Source: Colletotrichum lupini (lineage: Eukaryota > Ascomycota > Sordariomycetes > Glomerellales > Glomerellaceae). From it: a stretch of DNA of 64,000 nt. The notes under the pieces are model-generated. The model was not told where the DNA came from and did no database searches. It saw only the letters and a list, made by a program, of their open reading frames with translations. The position numbers and the translations under genes are program-made. Shown here piece after piece: positions 50,727 to 63,284 of this stretch; position 1 is the stretch's first letter; each line of letters starts with the position of its first letter. The stretch covers positions 4,278,001 through 4,342,000 of the forward strand of contig NC_064678.1 of NCBI RefSeq assembly GCF_023278565.1, given 5' to 3'.

Positions 50727-52559
50727 TCACTCTTCGTCCTCACCCTCAGCATCTTCATCGGAGCAGACTGCAACAACAATTTCCTTGTGAACAGTTGAGT
50801 TTGTGACGGTGCTGCTGCTCCCCTTGCCGTTGCCAGCAGAGGGACCAACCTCTCCCTTGAGCGGGTTAATGAGTTCCCATTCGGCTGTCATGTTTCGTGT
50901 CCGCCGGACAACGTAGACATCAGCGCTGGAAGCCCATTGTGTGAGTGTAAGGTCGTGCTCTCCGCCAAAATGGACCATAGGCTCCTTTCCCTCGGCGGCG
51001 CGCTCGAGGTGTCGCGCAACGTGCTCCATGCGTTCATCCCAAGCCTGGGGTCCGTTGAAGTCGTGTCCGCAGTCGGCAGCGGGACAGCGCATATATCTCG
51101 GAAGATCGCAGCGAATCTTCTCCGCGTCCGTCTGGAGAGCCTTGAGATTCTCGTCCCACTCAGGGGTGGGCTTCTTCTGCTTCTGGGCCTTCCGTACATG
51201 TGGCGGCACATGCATGCGGCGAACGTGTTGTGTGTAGAGATCTTTGCGGTTGAAGATGGCGCCGTTTGGTAGAGCGGGCGGCGTTGGTGTGACGGAGCAG
51301 GAGGAGGAGGAGGAACGTCGGTTGGTGGGAGGGTTGGTAGTTTTGGAGCAGCCGTCTTGCTCGCAGAGCCAGTACTGGAGAGCCAAGTGTTGAGAGCTTA
51401 CGTGACGCTTCCATTCGTTTTTGCTGGCAAACGTGGATGGGCAGCCAGCGTAGTTGAAGACGCACACAAAGGGGCGGGTATGATGTTGCTTCATGTGCTT
51501 CTGGTGGGTGCTCTCGTCGGAAAAGGGGGTGTTGCACTCTTTGCAATGGATTTTGGGGTTCCTCATCGACGAAAGTGTCGCGTTTAGTCTCGTTGAAGAT
51601 AGGCTACCGATGTCGTTGTTAACCTTAGACCGCTTTCGTTCATGAGACGAACCGGAGGGGCGAGCCTGAGATCTGGCCGTGGTGTTACGGGAACGTTTTC
51701 TCGAAGGCTTTGGCTTGTAGTCCAGGTCTTTGTCGTCGTCAACGGCAAGAGGCTCGGCCTTGATCTCTGATTCAAAGATATTTGTACCGTTCGATTCAGG
51801 ATCAGGGTAGTTTGGATGGAATGGTAGGTCGGCCATGGTTGCCTCCTGCTTGATGACGGGCTCTGGGGTGATTTGCCGTGACGATAAAGTTGAGTGCTGG
51901 GCAATACTGGCCTCATCAGACTCTGAGCAGCAGAAGCTGAAGGTTGCAGTATCAAAGCTCGTTGGGACTACCTCCTTCTCGAACATGTCGTTCACTTCGT
52001 AAGGATTAACACAAATATTCCCTTGCATATTCATTCCAAAGAGCGTCTGGGACTGCAGTTGGGGTTCCCAGTTTCCAAAGACCTGCTTATGCTGCAAGAA
52101 AGGAGAAGTGGCTGAGTGGTCCGGAGGAGTTGCGGGTAGGACGTCACTCTCCGTGGGTGGGCTATGGGAATCACTGCTGGACAGCGTCTGCTGAGAACAC
52201 GGGGAACCGTGTCTCCTCTGTGAAGCTGGGGGTAGAGGGTTTGACTCCTTGGTAGATTGGCTTACACCGAGCAAAACTGGGGCATTTTCATGGACGAAGA
52301 AGGCTGTTCGTGGTCCATCCATGTATTGTTGAATCTGGTGGGTTTGATGTGTCGGCCATGGAGTTTGGCATTGCGAATGGGAGAAGGATCCAAGGCTAGG
52401 GTCGACTGGTGTCGGGGAGCTCGAGGTTGTTGAGCTTCCAAAGTAAGCCATGGGCATCTGGCTGTAACTCTGTTCTTCGTAGTAAGGTACCTGGTCTTGG
52501 GTAAAATGTCCTCCATGGACATTGTCATAGTAATAGGCCATGTTGCGTGCTTGCTCCAA
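50727..52559 (-). CDS. C2H2 zinc-finger protein, probable transcription factor
   Basis: Single-exon gene, 610 residues, predicted nuclear. The first 280 residues are Ser/Gln/Pro-rich and carry a predicted basic patch (KPSRKRSR, then HERKRSK at about 306-312) that could act as nuclear localisation signal. Zinc fingers follow: C339/C342 with H355/H360, C366/C373 with H386/H391, a third Cys pair (C399, C404) split by a Ser-rich insert from H445/H450, and a fourth at C492/C497 with H513/H517. The C terminus is acidic (ending SDEDAEGEDEE). The NEWKRHVSSQH segment is of the same type as NDWKRHENSQH in the gene at 60.6-63.3 kb. The target genes are unknown. The start could also be the ATG at 52541 (MAYYYD). 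Confidence 0.85.
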   Translation of the reverse strand: MEQARNMAYYYDNVHGGHFTQDQVPYYEEQSYSQMPMAYFGSSTTSSSPTPVDPSLGSFSHSQCQTPWPTHQTHQIQQYMDGPRTAFFVHENAPVLLGVSQSTKESNPLPPASQRRHGSPCSQQTLSSSDSHSPPTESDVLPATPPDHSATSPFLQHKQVFGNWEPQLQSQTLFGMNMQGNICVNPYEVNDMFEKEVVPTSFDTATFSFCCSESDEASIAQHSTLSSRQITPEPVIKQEATMADLPFHPNYPDPESNGTNIFESEIKAEPLAVDDDKDLDYKPKPSRKRSRNTTARSQARPSGSSHERKRSKVNNDIGSLSSTRLNATLSSMRNPKIHCKECNTPFSDESTHQKHMKQHHTRPFVCVFNYAGCPSTFASKNEWKRHVSSQHLALQYWLCEQDGCSKTTNPPTNRRSSSSSCSVTPTPPALPNGAIFNRKDLYTQHVRRMHVPPHVRKAQKQKKPTPEWDENLKALQTDAEKIRCDLPRYMRCPAADCGHDFNGPQAWDERMEHVARHLERAAEGKEPMVHFGGEHDLTLTQWASSADVYVVRRTRNMTAEWELINPLKGEVGPSAGNGKGSSSTVTNSTVHKEIVVAVCSDEDAEGEDEE

Positions 52560-54673
52560 CTGAAAGATCCGAGGTTCCAGTGGTAGTTAACTCCGACGGG
52601 ACAGGACAGAATCCTGAATATAGACCTTCTTGAAAGGGAAAATGGTAAGGGAGTATCCCAATGGAAAGACGTTGTAGTGTTGATCCGATCGTACTAGGTA
52701 ATATATCCAAGGCTAGACCAAAGGGTTGTTGATGTTGGAAAGTTGACGGATATGCTGCGGACTAAGACGAAAGGACGAGGCAGTTATAAGTGAGTGAACA
52801 ATGCAACAAGTGTAGGAATCTAGAGAGTTGCTGCTTCCGTGCTTGGTCTGAACAGCAAGAGACACGATAATGTCATCGGAGAGCGACCAGCGTGGCGGAG
52901 CTTGATGTATATAAGTCAATGAGGTGGGTTGACATATCGGTAGCACAGGGGATGCGGCAGGGCAGTCGCCTAGGCGCACCCAGTTCCAAAAGCTCTGGGA
53001 GAGCACTGGGGAGAGCAAGAAACCCCGTGAGAACAGGTACGTATTTTTTTGCAGAGCCTCATGTGGGCCAGCGAGGAGTGCGAGAGGGCAGATTGAGAGA
53101 CGAGGAGGAAGAGGCAAGGATTTGCGGTGGAGGGCCATCATCATCAGGCGCTGCAGAGCGCATATGCACACCCCTGGAGCCAGGACTGTGGCAGGGAATA
53201 CGTGTGGTTACGGGCTGGCACACCATCAGGGACTAGTCTCTAGTGGCTGCAGCAGATGTATGTATTTTTCTGTATAAAATTATACAGTTCTGGTCTGGCT
53301 GGTCCAGCTCCGCTTTGGGGGCCGGTTCGCGAACCACTGTCCGGTCAAGGGTGGCAGATGGAGGGTGGTGTTGAAAGAGAGAGGACGAGGGGAGCCGCCA
53401 GGGCTGCGGCTGCGCCTGGTTCGGAAGACGAACCCATGGCCAACGGGACGGGTAGCTTCTGAGCTTGCCTCTGATGGGTTGATTTCGCCATGGCATCCGT
53501 TGCCTCCAGGCAGATACCACTGGGTTGCCTTACTCGAAGTTGCCTTGTCTCTGACGAATGGGGAATGACTTCAAAGAGCCATCACCGAAGCTCGTCAGCG
53601 AATTGCAGTGTCAGTGTCTGCGAGTCGACCCAAGTTGACAACGCAATCCTCGACAGATGGGTCAACAGTTGCGAGACACACTGTCTGTCCCAACCCTTAT
53701 TTTGACTGCCTCAGCCGCCGCCACAAGGAGGTTGTGTCTGTCAAGAGAGCACTGCGGACGTCACTGATGATCCTTGTTGGGGATGGCCGGTCAGCTGTGT
53801 TTCTGTGATATTGGCACTTGGACGTGCTAAGTCGGTCCTCCACAGGCCAGGTAGTTGATCCATTTCAGCAAGTCTGAGCTAGGGGGTTGAATTATGTCGA
53901 GCAAGATTTGCATCTGTACGACGTCCTGGAAGTGTCGGACCCTCTCGATCTCATGGATGACGGTCCGGGTCGAGAAGCTGCTTGGCTTGCTTGAATAGCG
54001 TCAAAGGGGTTCAATAGGTAAGACGTGGGAAGAAGGTGTGTGCCGGGTGTTCCGTTGAGGAATGAGGAATGAGGAGTCGGTCGAGACTCGAGATACTTGG
54101 CTTCTCCGCAACACCTTTACCAGGTAATCGAAGACATCCCTGACTGGCCAGATGGCGAGATGAATACCGAGCAAAGGTCTCAGGGCGGCATAGAGGCCAT
54201 GCGCCAGGTGGTCATATCCCCATTTTCCTTGGAAGTGATGAAGGTACGGAGATTGACAAAAGCAAAAATGACGGAGCAGGGGAGAGATGATGGGCGAAGA
54301 AGGTAGCAGGGACCGCGCACTCGCGCAGGAGAGAAACAACAGGGGAGTGAAGTTGGAATGGGAGATTCTAGACAGCGCTTGGCCAGGTCATGTCTCGGAT
54401 CGGAGGATGTCAGAATGTCAGAATGTAAAGCTGCCGTAGCACGTAGCTGGTTTGCCTTGAGGTGGTCGGTCCATGGTTGAAAGTGACGGATACTATGAAG
54501 GTAGTGTAGGATGGTGTCTAGGGGCCCGTTGCGGTGGAGAGGAGCGGACTGGAGTCTCCTGTGGTACCACTCCACGTAGGTAGGAGGAGCATTGGTAAGT
54601 TGACGAGTGGGAGGAGGGATGGGGCAAGACGGAGACGGAGGGTGGAACGGACGGAGTCTGGTTGCGTGTGAAG

Positions 54674-54678
<5 letters not shown>

Positions 54679-54743
<65 letters not shown>
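54679..54743. repeat. Long (GA)n microsatellite
   Basis: About 32 uninterrupted GA units (65 bp), continuing as an imperfect GA-rich tract to about 54767. It is by far the longest simple repeat in the window. Confidence 0.97.
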
Positions 54744-54748
<5 letters not shown>

Positions 54749-57700
54749 ATAGAGAGAGAAAGAGAGACATTCGGAAATCCAAGACTCAGGAGAGACAGAC
54801 AGAAGGAAGTACAGCTTAGGATACGTATCAATACCTAGGTAGGCCTAGTCTATAGTAGCCATCGGAAGGTATTCACACACCTGCAGGCGCAGACGTATGG
54901 TAAGGTAGCGATTGCGCGGGTTGAGGGTAGAGGGTTGACAGCAACTGAGCGCAAGGTATCGCATCGCGCAGCTGCGCGAGAGTTCCGCTTGACGTGTCCA
55001 GGACATTGATCCCATGGACCCATGAGGCATACCTACTCCCGAAGAAGGCGACCGCAGGCTGACTAGCGCAAGTCGCAAAAGGACTGGGCATATGAGTGAG
55101 TGGTGAAGGTGGGGGAGACACTGAGCGAGATGGGAAGAGGCCGAGGGATTCGAGAGAAGACAGTCGAGCAGAATTCCAGATACGGACCCCACCTCACCGT
55201 CGATGGCTCCATGAGTCCCTTACGATGTACTGCACAGTAGTGTATGTGTTTCTTTCTCCCTCCATGGGGGCCCGTAGACGAAAGATGGCGCCTTCATCGA
55301 TGCAACTTATTCGTTGCCTGGAGTATTGGATACTGCCTTAAGGTATGGGAAGAAGGTATCCGCGTTTACTCAGCAGGTACGGAGGAGGTAGTAATGTACT
55401 GATTACCTGCGAACTGATGGGCAGGCTTTACGTAAGGCAAGGAAGGTGAGCTAAGCAAATGCTACGCAGCGTGACAGCTTCCTTCACTACGCAGTAGATA
55501 TCCACGCCTGCCACGGACCTTACACAGTAGTTGCCCTGAACCTCAATGCTTGCCGTCAGCCACTGGGCAGAAAAAAAACCTTTCCCGACATTTCCTCCCC
55601 TCACCTCTTCCCGTCCTCACATCGCAACGCAACGCAACGCAACGCAAATCCTACAACCCGCCAAGGGTGGGTTTTGTGTAACAGTAACCTCCAAAGCCCA
55701 TCCTGCCATTACCACACGGTCCACGCCACCCATCTGCCACCCACTCAATCCCTCTTTGACTTCGTTATCATTGAGGACGGGACCGTCCCGCAACAAGCTC
55801 CATCCCACATCTACATACCCTGCCCAGCGCCTTGTACGGCAAGCCATTCGGCCAACGGGCTTACATACACTGGCACGACTGGGAGGTCTGGGACTGATCC
55901 CAGTCCTCCCTACCACCAGCACCCCGGTGCTCCTGGCTTGAACCTTGAAGCCGTCTCCACGTCCCACGAGGTCCAACTATCTGCCCGGATACGTAGTATA
56001 GCAAACCGGACGAACTGACGGATGGACGGCGCCACGCTAAAACGGACACTAGACGCAAATATTCGGACTGTCTTCCTGCCCCACAAACACCGACGACCCC
56101 CGAACATTATTGATATTGCCAACAACCCTGCCCGCTCGCTGGCTGATTGATTCCATCATCGCTACATACACCTTGAAACACACTTCCTATCACCGCGTAG
56201 TCTCCAAAATCCAAATCACAAGAAATGGAACCTCAGCTACCTTGCGCATCCCACCCCCTGGGGTCCTTGGCTCCCGCTCCTCCTTGCCAACAAGTCATTA
56301 CGACTCGGTGAGAGAACGTGGTTGGTCGTGTCTACCTCCCGGCTTCACTCGCCCAACGCGTCACATCCACAACGGAATCCACACCTTTTGGGGAATGGAA
56401 GCCTCCATATCCGTACACCCATTCACTGCAATCATGGCGTGAATCCACTTTCACATCAGCACGCCTCTGCTCCTTTCAGAAAGAGCGAGTCTTGGCATCT
56501 CACAGGGCTCTAGAGTCCGCTTAACGATCGCTCCTTCGCTCCTGTTCCCGTCCTTGTCCCGTCCTCTTCGCCCAGTCAACTGGTATGCTACCAATACGAT
56601 TACCGTTTATGGGTACAGTAAACGCACAATTGCACACGTTGTGCTCTGTATTATCTGAAGATAATCCGTCTTCGCGTGTATGGACACACACATACCAAGA
56701 GACCAGCAACCCTGAACTTGAGAAGCACACATCAGCACCCGACTGGGCAATGTGCGAATTTGTGAAGTGTCGGGGGGGTCGAGACCCCTGGCTCTTTCGG
56801 ATTTGCCTGTCGATCTCTCGTGGGGACTCGACCGACATCGCCGAAGACGAGTATTAGTACGAGAGTACGGAGGAGGAGTTTGCTACCCTCGAGAGAGCTT
56901 AAGCGCACCAGAAATCAGAGCGCTTGCTCGTGCATTTGACCGTATGATGGCACGCCATTGCCCCCTTCCTCCTTGTTCCTTGTCCGGATCTGCTGTCTCG
57001 CCAACAGTAGCTAGCCGAGCAGTTTGACTTTCGTCAAAATCGTTACCTCGCCGATATGCAGCTTTGCGGGAATTCTATTCCAGGCCTACTAGGCGACCAC
57101 TTGCTCCGAGATTCCTCCTAGGTATCGTCCAGAGCATTGTCAACTTTACTTGCCTGCCGGGGCGGCAACAAGAGATGCAAGGTTAGGGGTTCCTAAGTCT
57201 GTACGGATACACTACGGATACTCAGTGGCTTCATCTCCCATCTCAGGGCTCATAGGCTCCTCTCCACTGTCTCCAGACCCCAACATCTCGAACAAGGATG
57301 GCACGGTACAGACTTCATTGGCCGGCCAAGCCAAAGCTGAACACGAAATCACTACTCCGTAAACCACTGAAATCCTCCCCAGACATCAACCATGTCAAGT
57401 CGCAACAGGAGCCAGCTCCGCTGGATCCTTGTTTTTGCATCCATATTGCATCGTTACACAAATATCCGCAGACAAATTTCAAAAAATGAGCCCGCCCATT
57501 CCTCGGCCTCGACGCTTCAAGAAGAGGCAATGAGCCCTGTCTGTCAGATTCGCGGCTGTTACATCAACAATTATCGGGGGGCTCACAGTCCAAGCAGATC
57601 GCGCCTTCGCAAGTCTATCATGAAGCCATGTCTTGACTCTTGAATCCTCAATACACGCGGGTCTTGCAGCATTGTGCGTGTGAGTTGCACGCGCGAGTTT

Positions 57701-58579
57701 GGAGGACTGGCGCAATTCGCGCAAATACAAGTGTTGTTAAACTGGCGCGGAGTGCGCGGCAATTCTATTCCTGTACGCAAGACTGCGTGCTTTACACCAG
57801 TCGACGCCATTAACGCCAAAGTCCTCTTCCAGGGCCCTGCTCGCTAATTAGGCATCGGGATTTTGAGACCTGCTTCTTTGATTCACCAACCCCTTGCCTC
57901 TCAAATCGGCAGATCAGAAACGAGATAGATCTTGGGCAGCTCTAATCACCTCTACTCGGCAAGGCGGAGTCGTGTTGGTGGTCAAATGTTCTGTTATGAA
58001 ACGATCTGCAAGCATCTACGGGGAAGGATTCTCCCAAAGGAGACAACACGCCCGTGGTGGTACCAGCTTGTTGGTCCAGGACTCCAGTACAGCGTCGACA
58101 GATGATCCAGATCGAGGCCTTCGTGTAAACTTTGCGTTAACGCTCTCAAGGGTTTTTTATCGTCTCATGGTTCTCTTCATACTTGCCCCCTGCAGATGGC
58201 CTGACCAAAGTTGGTCCTGTAGGGTTTCTCTCAAGGCCCATTACAAAGTAGGATCCCCGTGACATTCAAAACTCGGGCTTCTTCCGGGGTCAAGATGTGC
58301 CTGGTCTTTTTGCGGCCGCCGATAAATGATCAGTAGATGGTGGCATGCGAAGTTGGGCCAGCTCACGATGGCACATTAACAAGAAGATACCCACCGTCAT
58401 TGCGTGAGTTTGTTGGATTCGAATCGGCGGGATCCATGACAAGAGCTGAAATATCTAGGCTTGCTATTGATAGTCTGGGGACTGATCTTTCTCTAAACTA
58501 GCTTCAGAACAGCATGGTGACAGCAGGTCAGTACCAACCCTCGCGTAGCGCCCAACACGGTGATCGCTTATTGTCTCGG

Positions 58580-58627
58580 GACTGCATATTGTTGGTCCAG
58601 GCCTAGGTCGACCAACAATATGCAGTC
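58580..58627. repeat. Perfect 18-bp inverted repeat (hairpin)
   Basis: Arms 58580-58597 (GACTGCATATTGTTGGTC) and 58610-58627 are exact reverse complements, separated by a 12-base loop. No T tract follows and no gene ends nearby. Confidence 0.9.
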
Positions 58628-60559
58628 TATAATTGTACTGATTGGACGGTGGTATCGCCTACCATCTACGGTTACTGCGAACACTCATTCTCAGCTGTTA
58701 TCTGGTTGTCGGAAACGATCCTGCGACCATATTCGACCAATATCAGAGCGTACGGCCGTTAACTCTACCCAAGTTCTCAGCAGCTCCATCGCGTGACTGA
58801 GATATGAACAGTCGAATCAAGGTAGCCGCCAGGATACAGAAAGCGAACTCTTTCCTACGTACATCCAACGTTCCTCCATCGACTCAAGCTCCTCGGTTCC
58901 TTTTCCCCAAACGACCAGCGAGCCACCCCGAAGCATGGAGCATTGTGACGACACACGCACATCCCTACTAGATCTAAGCCCAGGGCTGAGAAGACTTCGG
59001 GGGAGATGAGAGGAACCAAGTGAGCACAGCCACGTCTTTCCATCTTCCACGAGGCGTGTTGCATGTACATCATTGCCGTCCCCTCCTCCTCACCCCCCTT
59101 GCCGTGGCTGTTTGCTTGCTGCTTCGGACTTGTCTGCGCCTTCTCAATCTTCAACCTTGCCCTGCCCTTGCCCTGCCCTGCCCTGCCTTCGCCATGTCTT
59201 TGGCGGCTGGCGGCCCCCTTCTCTCTCTCCACCCCCCAAGCTTCTTCATGTTACACAACGTGGGTCACTCCTCCAGAGTCCATACAGGACAGTGGTTCGA
59301 CTTTTGTATTACGGGCCAATACCGGGCTGTTTGCCCCCGCTGAGGCTGGGCCAGCCTGTCTTGTGGCCCCCAAATATATGGAGGCCCGGGGAGGGAGGGC
59401 AGCACGGATGACGGGTAGGTTATCTTTACAAGGTGTACCTGGCATGTTTGGATGATGGAGGAAGGGAAGGGGGGAGAGGGGAGGCGCAAAATGAGACCTG
59501 GCCCGAAGAAGTCGTGTCGTGGGTGTCAGAGGTGAAGAAGCGTAAGATCTACGGGAGATGGAGGAGGTGTCTATGACCTTTGTTCCCAGCGGTAATGGTG
59601 GTGAGGGTGGTGGTGGTGGTGGTGGTCAAACCAGTTCTACGGAATCGGAGCAACGTGTGAGTGAGCAAGGGGTCTGGGGTCCCGGACGGGAATCCGTAGG
59701 AACGAAAAGCGCCGCATGTTCCAGTGGGCGATGGGCGCACGCAGCCCCTTTTCTTTCTTGACACGGAATCTCGTCAGGAGGAAAGCAAACATTTCAATTT
59801 ACTCCGTACCCAAAGCCCAGGTCCCGGGAACCGCTTGCCGTCGAAGAAAGGCCCGACGTCCCTCTACGGGATCTCTGCTTCTACTGGCTTCTTGGGCCAT
59901 ACCCCTGAAGATTCTTCGGCGTCGGCCGCTGCGGGACATTTTGGAGTTTGTTTGTACCTCATTTGCTACGCACTGCGATCAAGTGCTTGGATGAGACCCA
60001 AGAAGGAAGAGGAAGAGGAGGACATCTCGGAAAGGAGCTAATGTCTGGTTCCAGGGGTTCTGCTTACTTACATGGTTATTAGTTCTTGACATGTACACAC
60101 GTAGACAGACAGAACACATATGCCGTTGCCACAGGCATGGAAGCCATATGACCGTGTGATGGATAATCCCTGAAGCAAATAAAGGGCTGACGATGAACGG
60201 AAAACTCGGCATGGGCAAAGGGTGCAACGTTTGATAAGTTGCTGACTGTGACATTGAAGGTAGGAAATCATTGCTTGTTGATGGGCGCTACCCGAGACGC
60301 CGTTTTATGCCATCCCCTCTTCTCAAATATAATGAGGTAACTTGAAAATCCAACGCAGCCAAACATCAGTCCCAAAGTTTGGAGCCTGGCCAGATTGAAG
60401 CAAAAACGGGGGAATCATTGTCCATCGTGGAGCACTTCCATCGCATGTCATCCTTCGCCCTACCATCATAACTCCATGTCATCCATTACAAAACATTGCG
60501 TCAGCGCATGCCTCTCAGGGGTCGCTTTTTGCTGTCATGTTCATGGCCTTCCAATGTCT

Positions 60560-63284
60560 CTACACCTGGTTCGAGCTGTCGCCGGTGCTGTTGGCGTCCC
60601 TGTCTTCCTGAATCTCAACCCACCTCCCACTGCATTGACCACAACGCACGTGAGAGCAGTTCACACAAGCCGAATGCACTTTATGGTCTGCCTCCCATGT
60701 ACACGAGCACTAGGCGTCATATTAGCATATCTTGACAGGCCAGAGCGAAGAAGTCTCAGGGTCACTCACGCATTCCCACATGAATGTCTTCATCCGCTTA
60801 CGGCCGGGCTGCTCGGCGCCATCGTCCAGGCCTCTCTTTCTTGACTGACGGTTGACACCTCTTCCATTAATCGTCGACTTTCGTGAGCCAGACATGATTA
60901 CAATGTCATCGGCCGAGTCTGCATCACTCAAGTCGTCCGAAGATCCGGTGGCGTTGACGTCTGGCGAGTCAGGATCGACAGCTACCCACTGGGAGTGGTC
61001 CTTCTTGATTAAGCCGTCACGTCCAGCGTAGTGGTTGTCAATATGATCGAATCTTTCGGCCCAGGCGGTGGCACCCTTTTTGTTGATGTCGACGATCTTG
61101 ACACAGAAGCCACACCAGAACTTCGGTTCTCCGTTTCGTCCGACGCGACACTCCTCGAGGACCTTCTCGATATTGGAGGAGTCGTCCATCTTGTGTTCCT
61201 TTTGAAGATGACTTCGGAAAGTTTCCCGACGATGGCAAACCTTGCCACAACTCTCATTGTCACCTTCAGACCGTTGTTCGGAACACTTCCATACCTCAAG
61301 CTGGAAATGCTGGCTGTTCTCGTGACGTTTCCAGTCATTTTTGCTGCCGAACTTCTTCTTGCAACCGGCAAATGTGCATCCATACGGCTTTTCGTGACGC
61401 TTCATGTGCTTCCTATCCCTTGGTTAACAGCCGATACATGTGGAATGACAGGAGTAATACACACTTAAGTTCACACCTGCGGTTGAACACTTTATCACAG
61501 GCAGGGTCTGAACACCGATGCTGGCCGTCAGCACTGCCGTTTGTGGTCGGTGTGGATCTCTGGAGAGGCGTTTCCATCTGTGTCTTTATAAATGTCTCAA
61601 TGACGGTTTTGGGCATCTTTGAGAGTAACTCGAGCATGGCCTGTTCACTCATACTCTTGTTTGGAGATGCGGGAAGAGGCTGATTGAATATTTGCTCTCC
61701 CTGGGCCGAATCATTGTTGGCAGGTTGGCTCCTAAGAATAGTCTCGTCCGAAGCACAAGGGATCGAGTTAGTGCTAGTGACCTCGGAATCCAAAGGATCT
61801 ATCGGAGATGTCTCGAAAATCTCGTTGCGGGCTCTGCTTGGTCCATTGATATTGAGATTGATATTCATCTCCATGGCGGCAGGAGCGCTCGCGGAATTGC
61901 CTTCGCGAGTGAAATTGGATCTTTGACTCCTCCGCTCTCCAATCATGATACTTGGAGATGGCGCTTTCGAAACTTCTCTAGGCTGCACATATTGGTGGTG
62001 AGATTGAGGGCTGTCGCAGACCGATTGGCCATCATTTTCGTGCAATGTGGAGTTGGAAATGGCCTTGTCCGCAGTGGATGATTCAAGACAGACGTTGCGC
62101 GCTGAGCCGCCAATCTGCGTCAAGGACGGGTCGATGAGGTTGATCTCCAAGCCATTTCCTGGATGCTGAGGGGAGAGTTGAACATCGTCATACATTGGCG
62201 ATGGACCATCGCCCCAGGCCATAGAAGGAGCCTGGTAGTACACCTCCGAGCCCACGCCCACACCTTCAAGGACGTCTTGTGTACTTTGTTGATACGTTTC
62301 TCCCAATGGCCTCTGGGTAGTTCTGTATCCTGTTAGGCGCCTTGAACAGCTACAAATGTTTCTTGACTTATGCTTATTGACTCACTGGACAACATATTCG
62401 CTAAGATCATCCTCGGGATTCACAACGATACTATGCACCCGCTTCAGGTGTTGCCTGAAATTGTCGGCTCTCGGCCATATCTTGTTCTTCGTTGAACATG
62501 GTCCTTCATAGCAGCGATATCGCGGACCCGAGTTGAAGAGCTCGGGGTGCACACTTCCTCTGTGTCTCTCAAGGTCATTTTGGGTGCCAAACCCCTCTGC
62601 ACGGGTACATCCTTGAACATCACACTTGAAGGCTTTCTGGTGACGCTGGTGATGTTTGCTACCAAATTAGTATTAACGATGTGCTTCTAAAATGTAGGAG
62701 TGCACTGCTTTCGATACTCACTTCAATTCCGACTTGGTCTTGCAGATAGCACGGCAGTGGTCACAAACCAGCTTACTATCGGCCGCACCATGATGTGTCA
62801 CTGACATGGGAGTAGCCCCTAGGTTCCAATGAGACTCGGTAGGCGTTGGGCCCAGTTGAAAGTCCAATAGTTGGCCCGAGATACTGTGAGTGTCTTGACT
62901 TCGGTCCACATCGTTGAAGACAGATGCGTTATCAACGCTATGCTTGGTCCTACTCTCATAACCAGAGTCTGAAGGCAAGTATTGTGGTACGGTACCGCAT
63001 TCTGAAGCGAGAGGGCTCCTCCATCCGCCCCCGAAGTGAGCCTGATTGCGGCGCCGAAGATCGCCTGAGACATTCAACTGCTGAGTTTGATGAGAGTCGG
63101 GAAAGATTCCGGCGGGAACCCATGGTTGTGAAGTGTCATTTCCATAGAAGTTCATCAATGCCCATGGCACTGGTGCAGTCTTTTGGGGAGGAAAGCCCTG
63201 ATTTGTCGTCTTTTCCATACTGGCTCGTGTGTCTGAGCCATGCATCGAAGCCATCTGATTGTGCTTCGTAGGATCCATGATCAT
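60560..63284 (-). CDS. Multi-finger C2H2 protein with a C-terminal Cys/His module
   Basis: Predicted nuclear DNA-binding protein, 828 residues, in five exons on the minus strand: 63284-62722, 62658-62386, 62322-61465, 61412-60770 and 60709-60560 (introns 63, 63, 52 and 60 bp). Finger 1 (C174/C177 to H190/H194) spans intron 1. More Cys/His pairs follow in exon 2; a disordered acidic and Ser-rich middle fills exon 3; then C549/C554 to H567/H571 spans intron 3, and C577/C582 to H595/H600 follows in exon 4. The last exon adds WECCSC followed by CVNCSHVRCGQC (about 777-805), a CCxC...CxxCxHxRCxxC pattern seen at the end of many fungal proteins. Reading straight through the last donor would stop the protein 16 residues later without the module. 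The start could also be the ATG at 63278. Targets are unknown. Confidence 0.85.

Larger units (their letters stand above)
52560..60559. other. Eight-kilobase gene-free interval between two C2H2 genes
   Basis: I see no gene of recognisable family. It holds a very long GA microsatellite (54679-54743), a perfect 18-bp hairpin (58580-58627) and two copies of TACTCCGTA (57353, 59800). Frames of 60-200 codons occur but look random or are translations of the repeat. Confidence 0.5.

Noticed and set aside
54180..54831. Minus-strand frames of 200 and 112 codons with long Ser-Leu repeats
   Set aside because: They are translations of the GA microsatellite.
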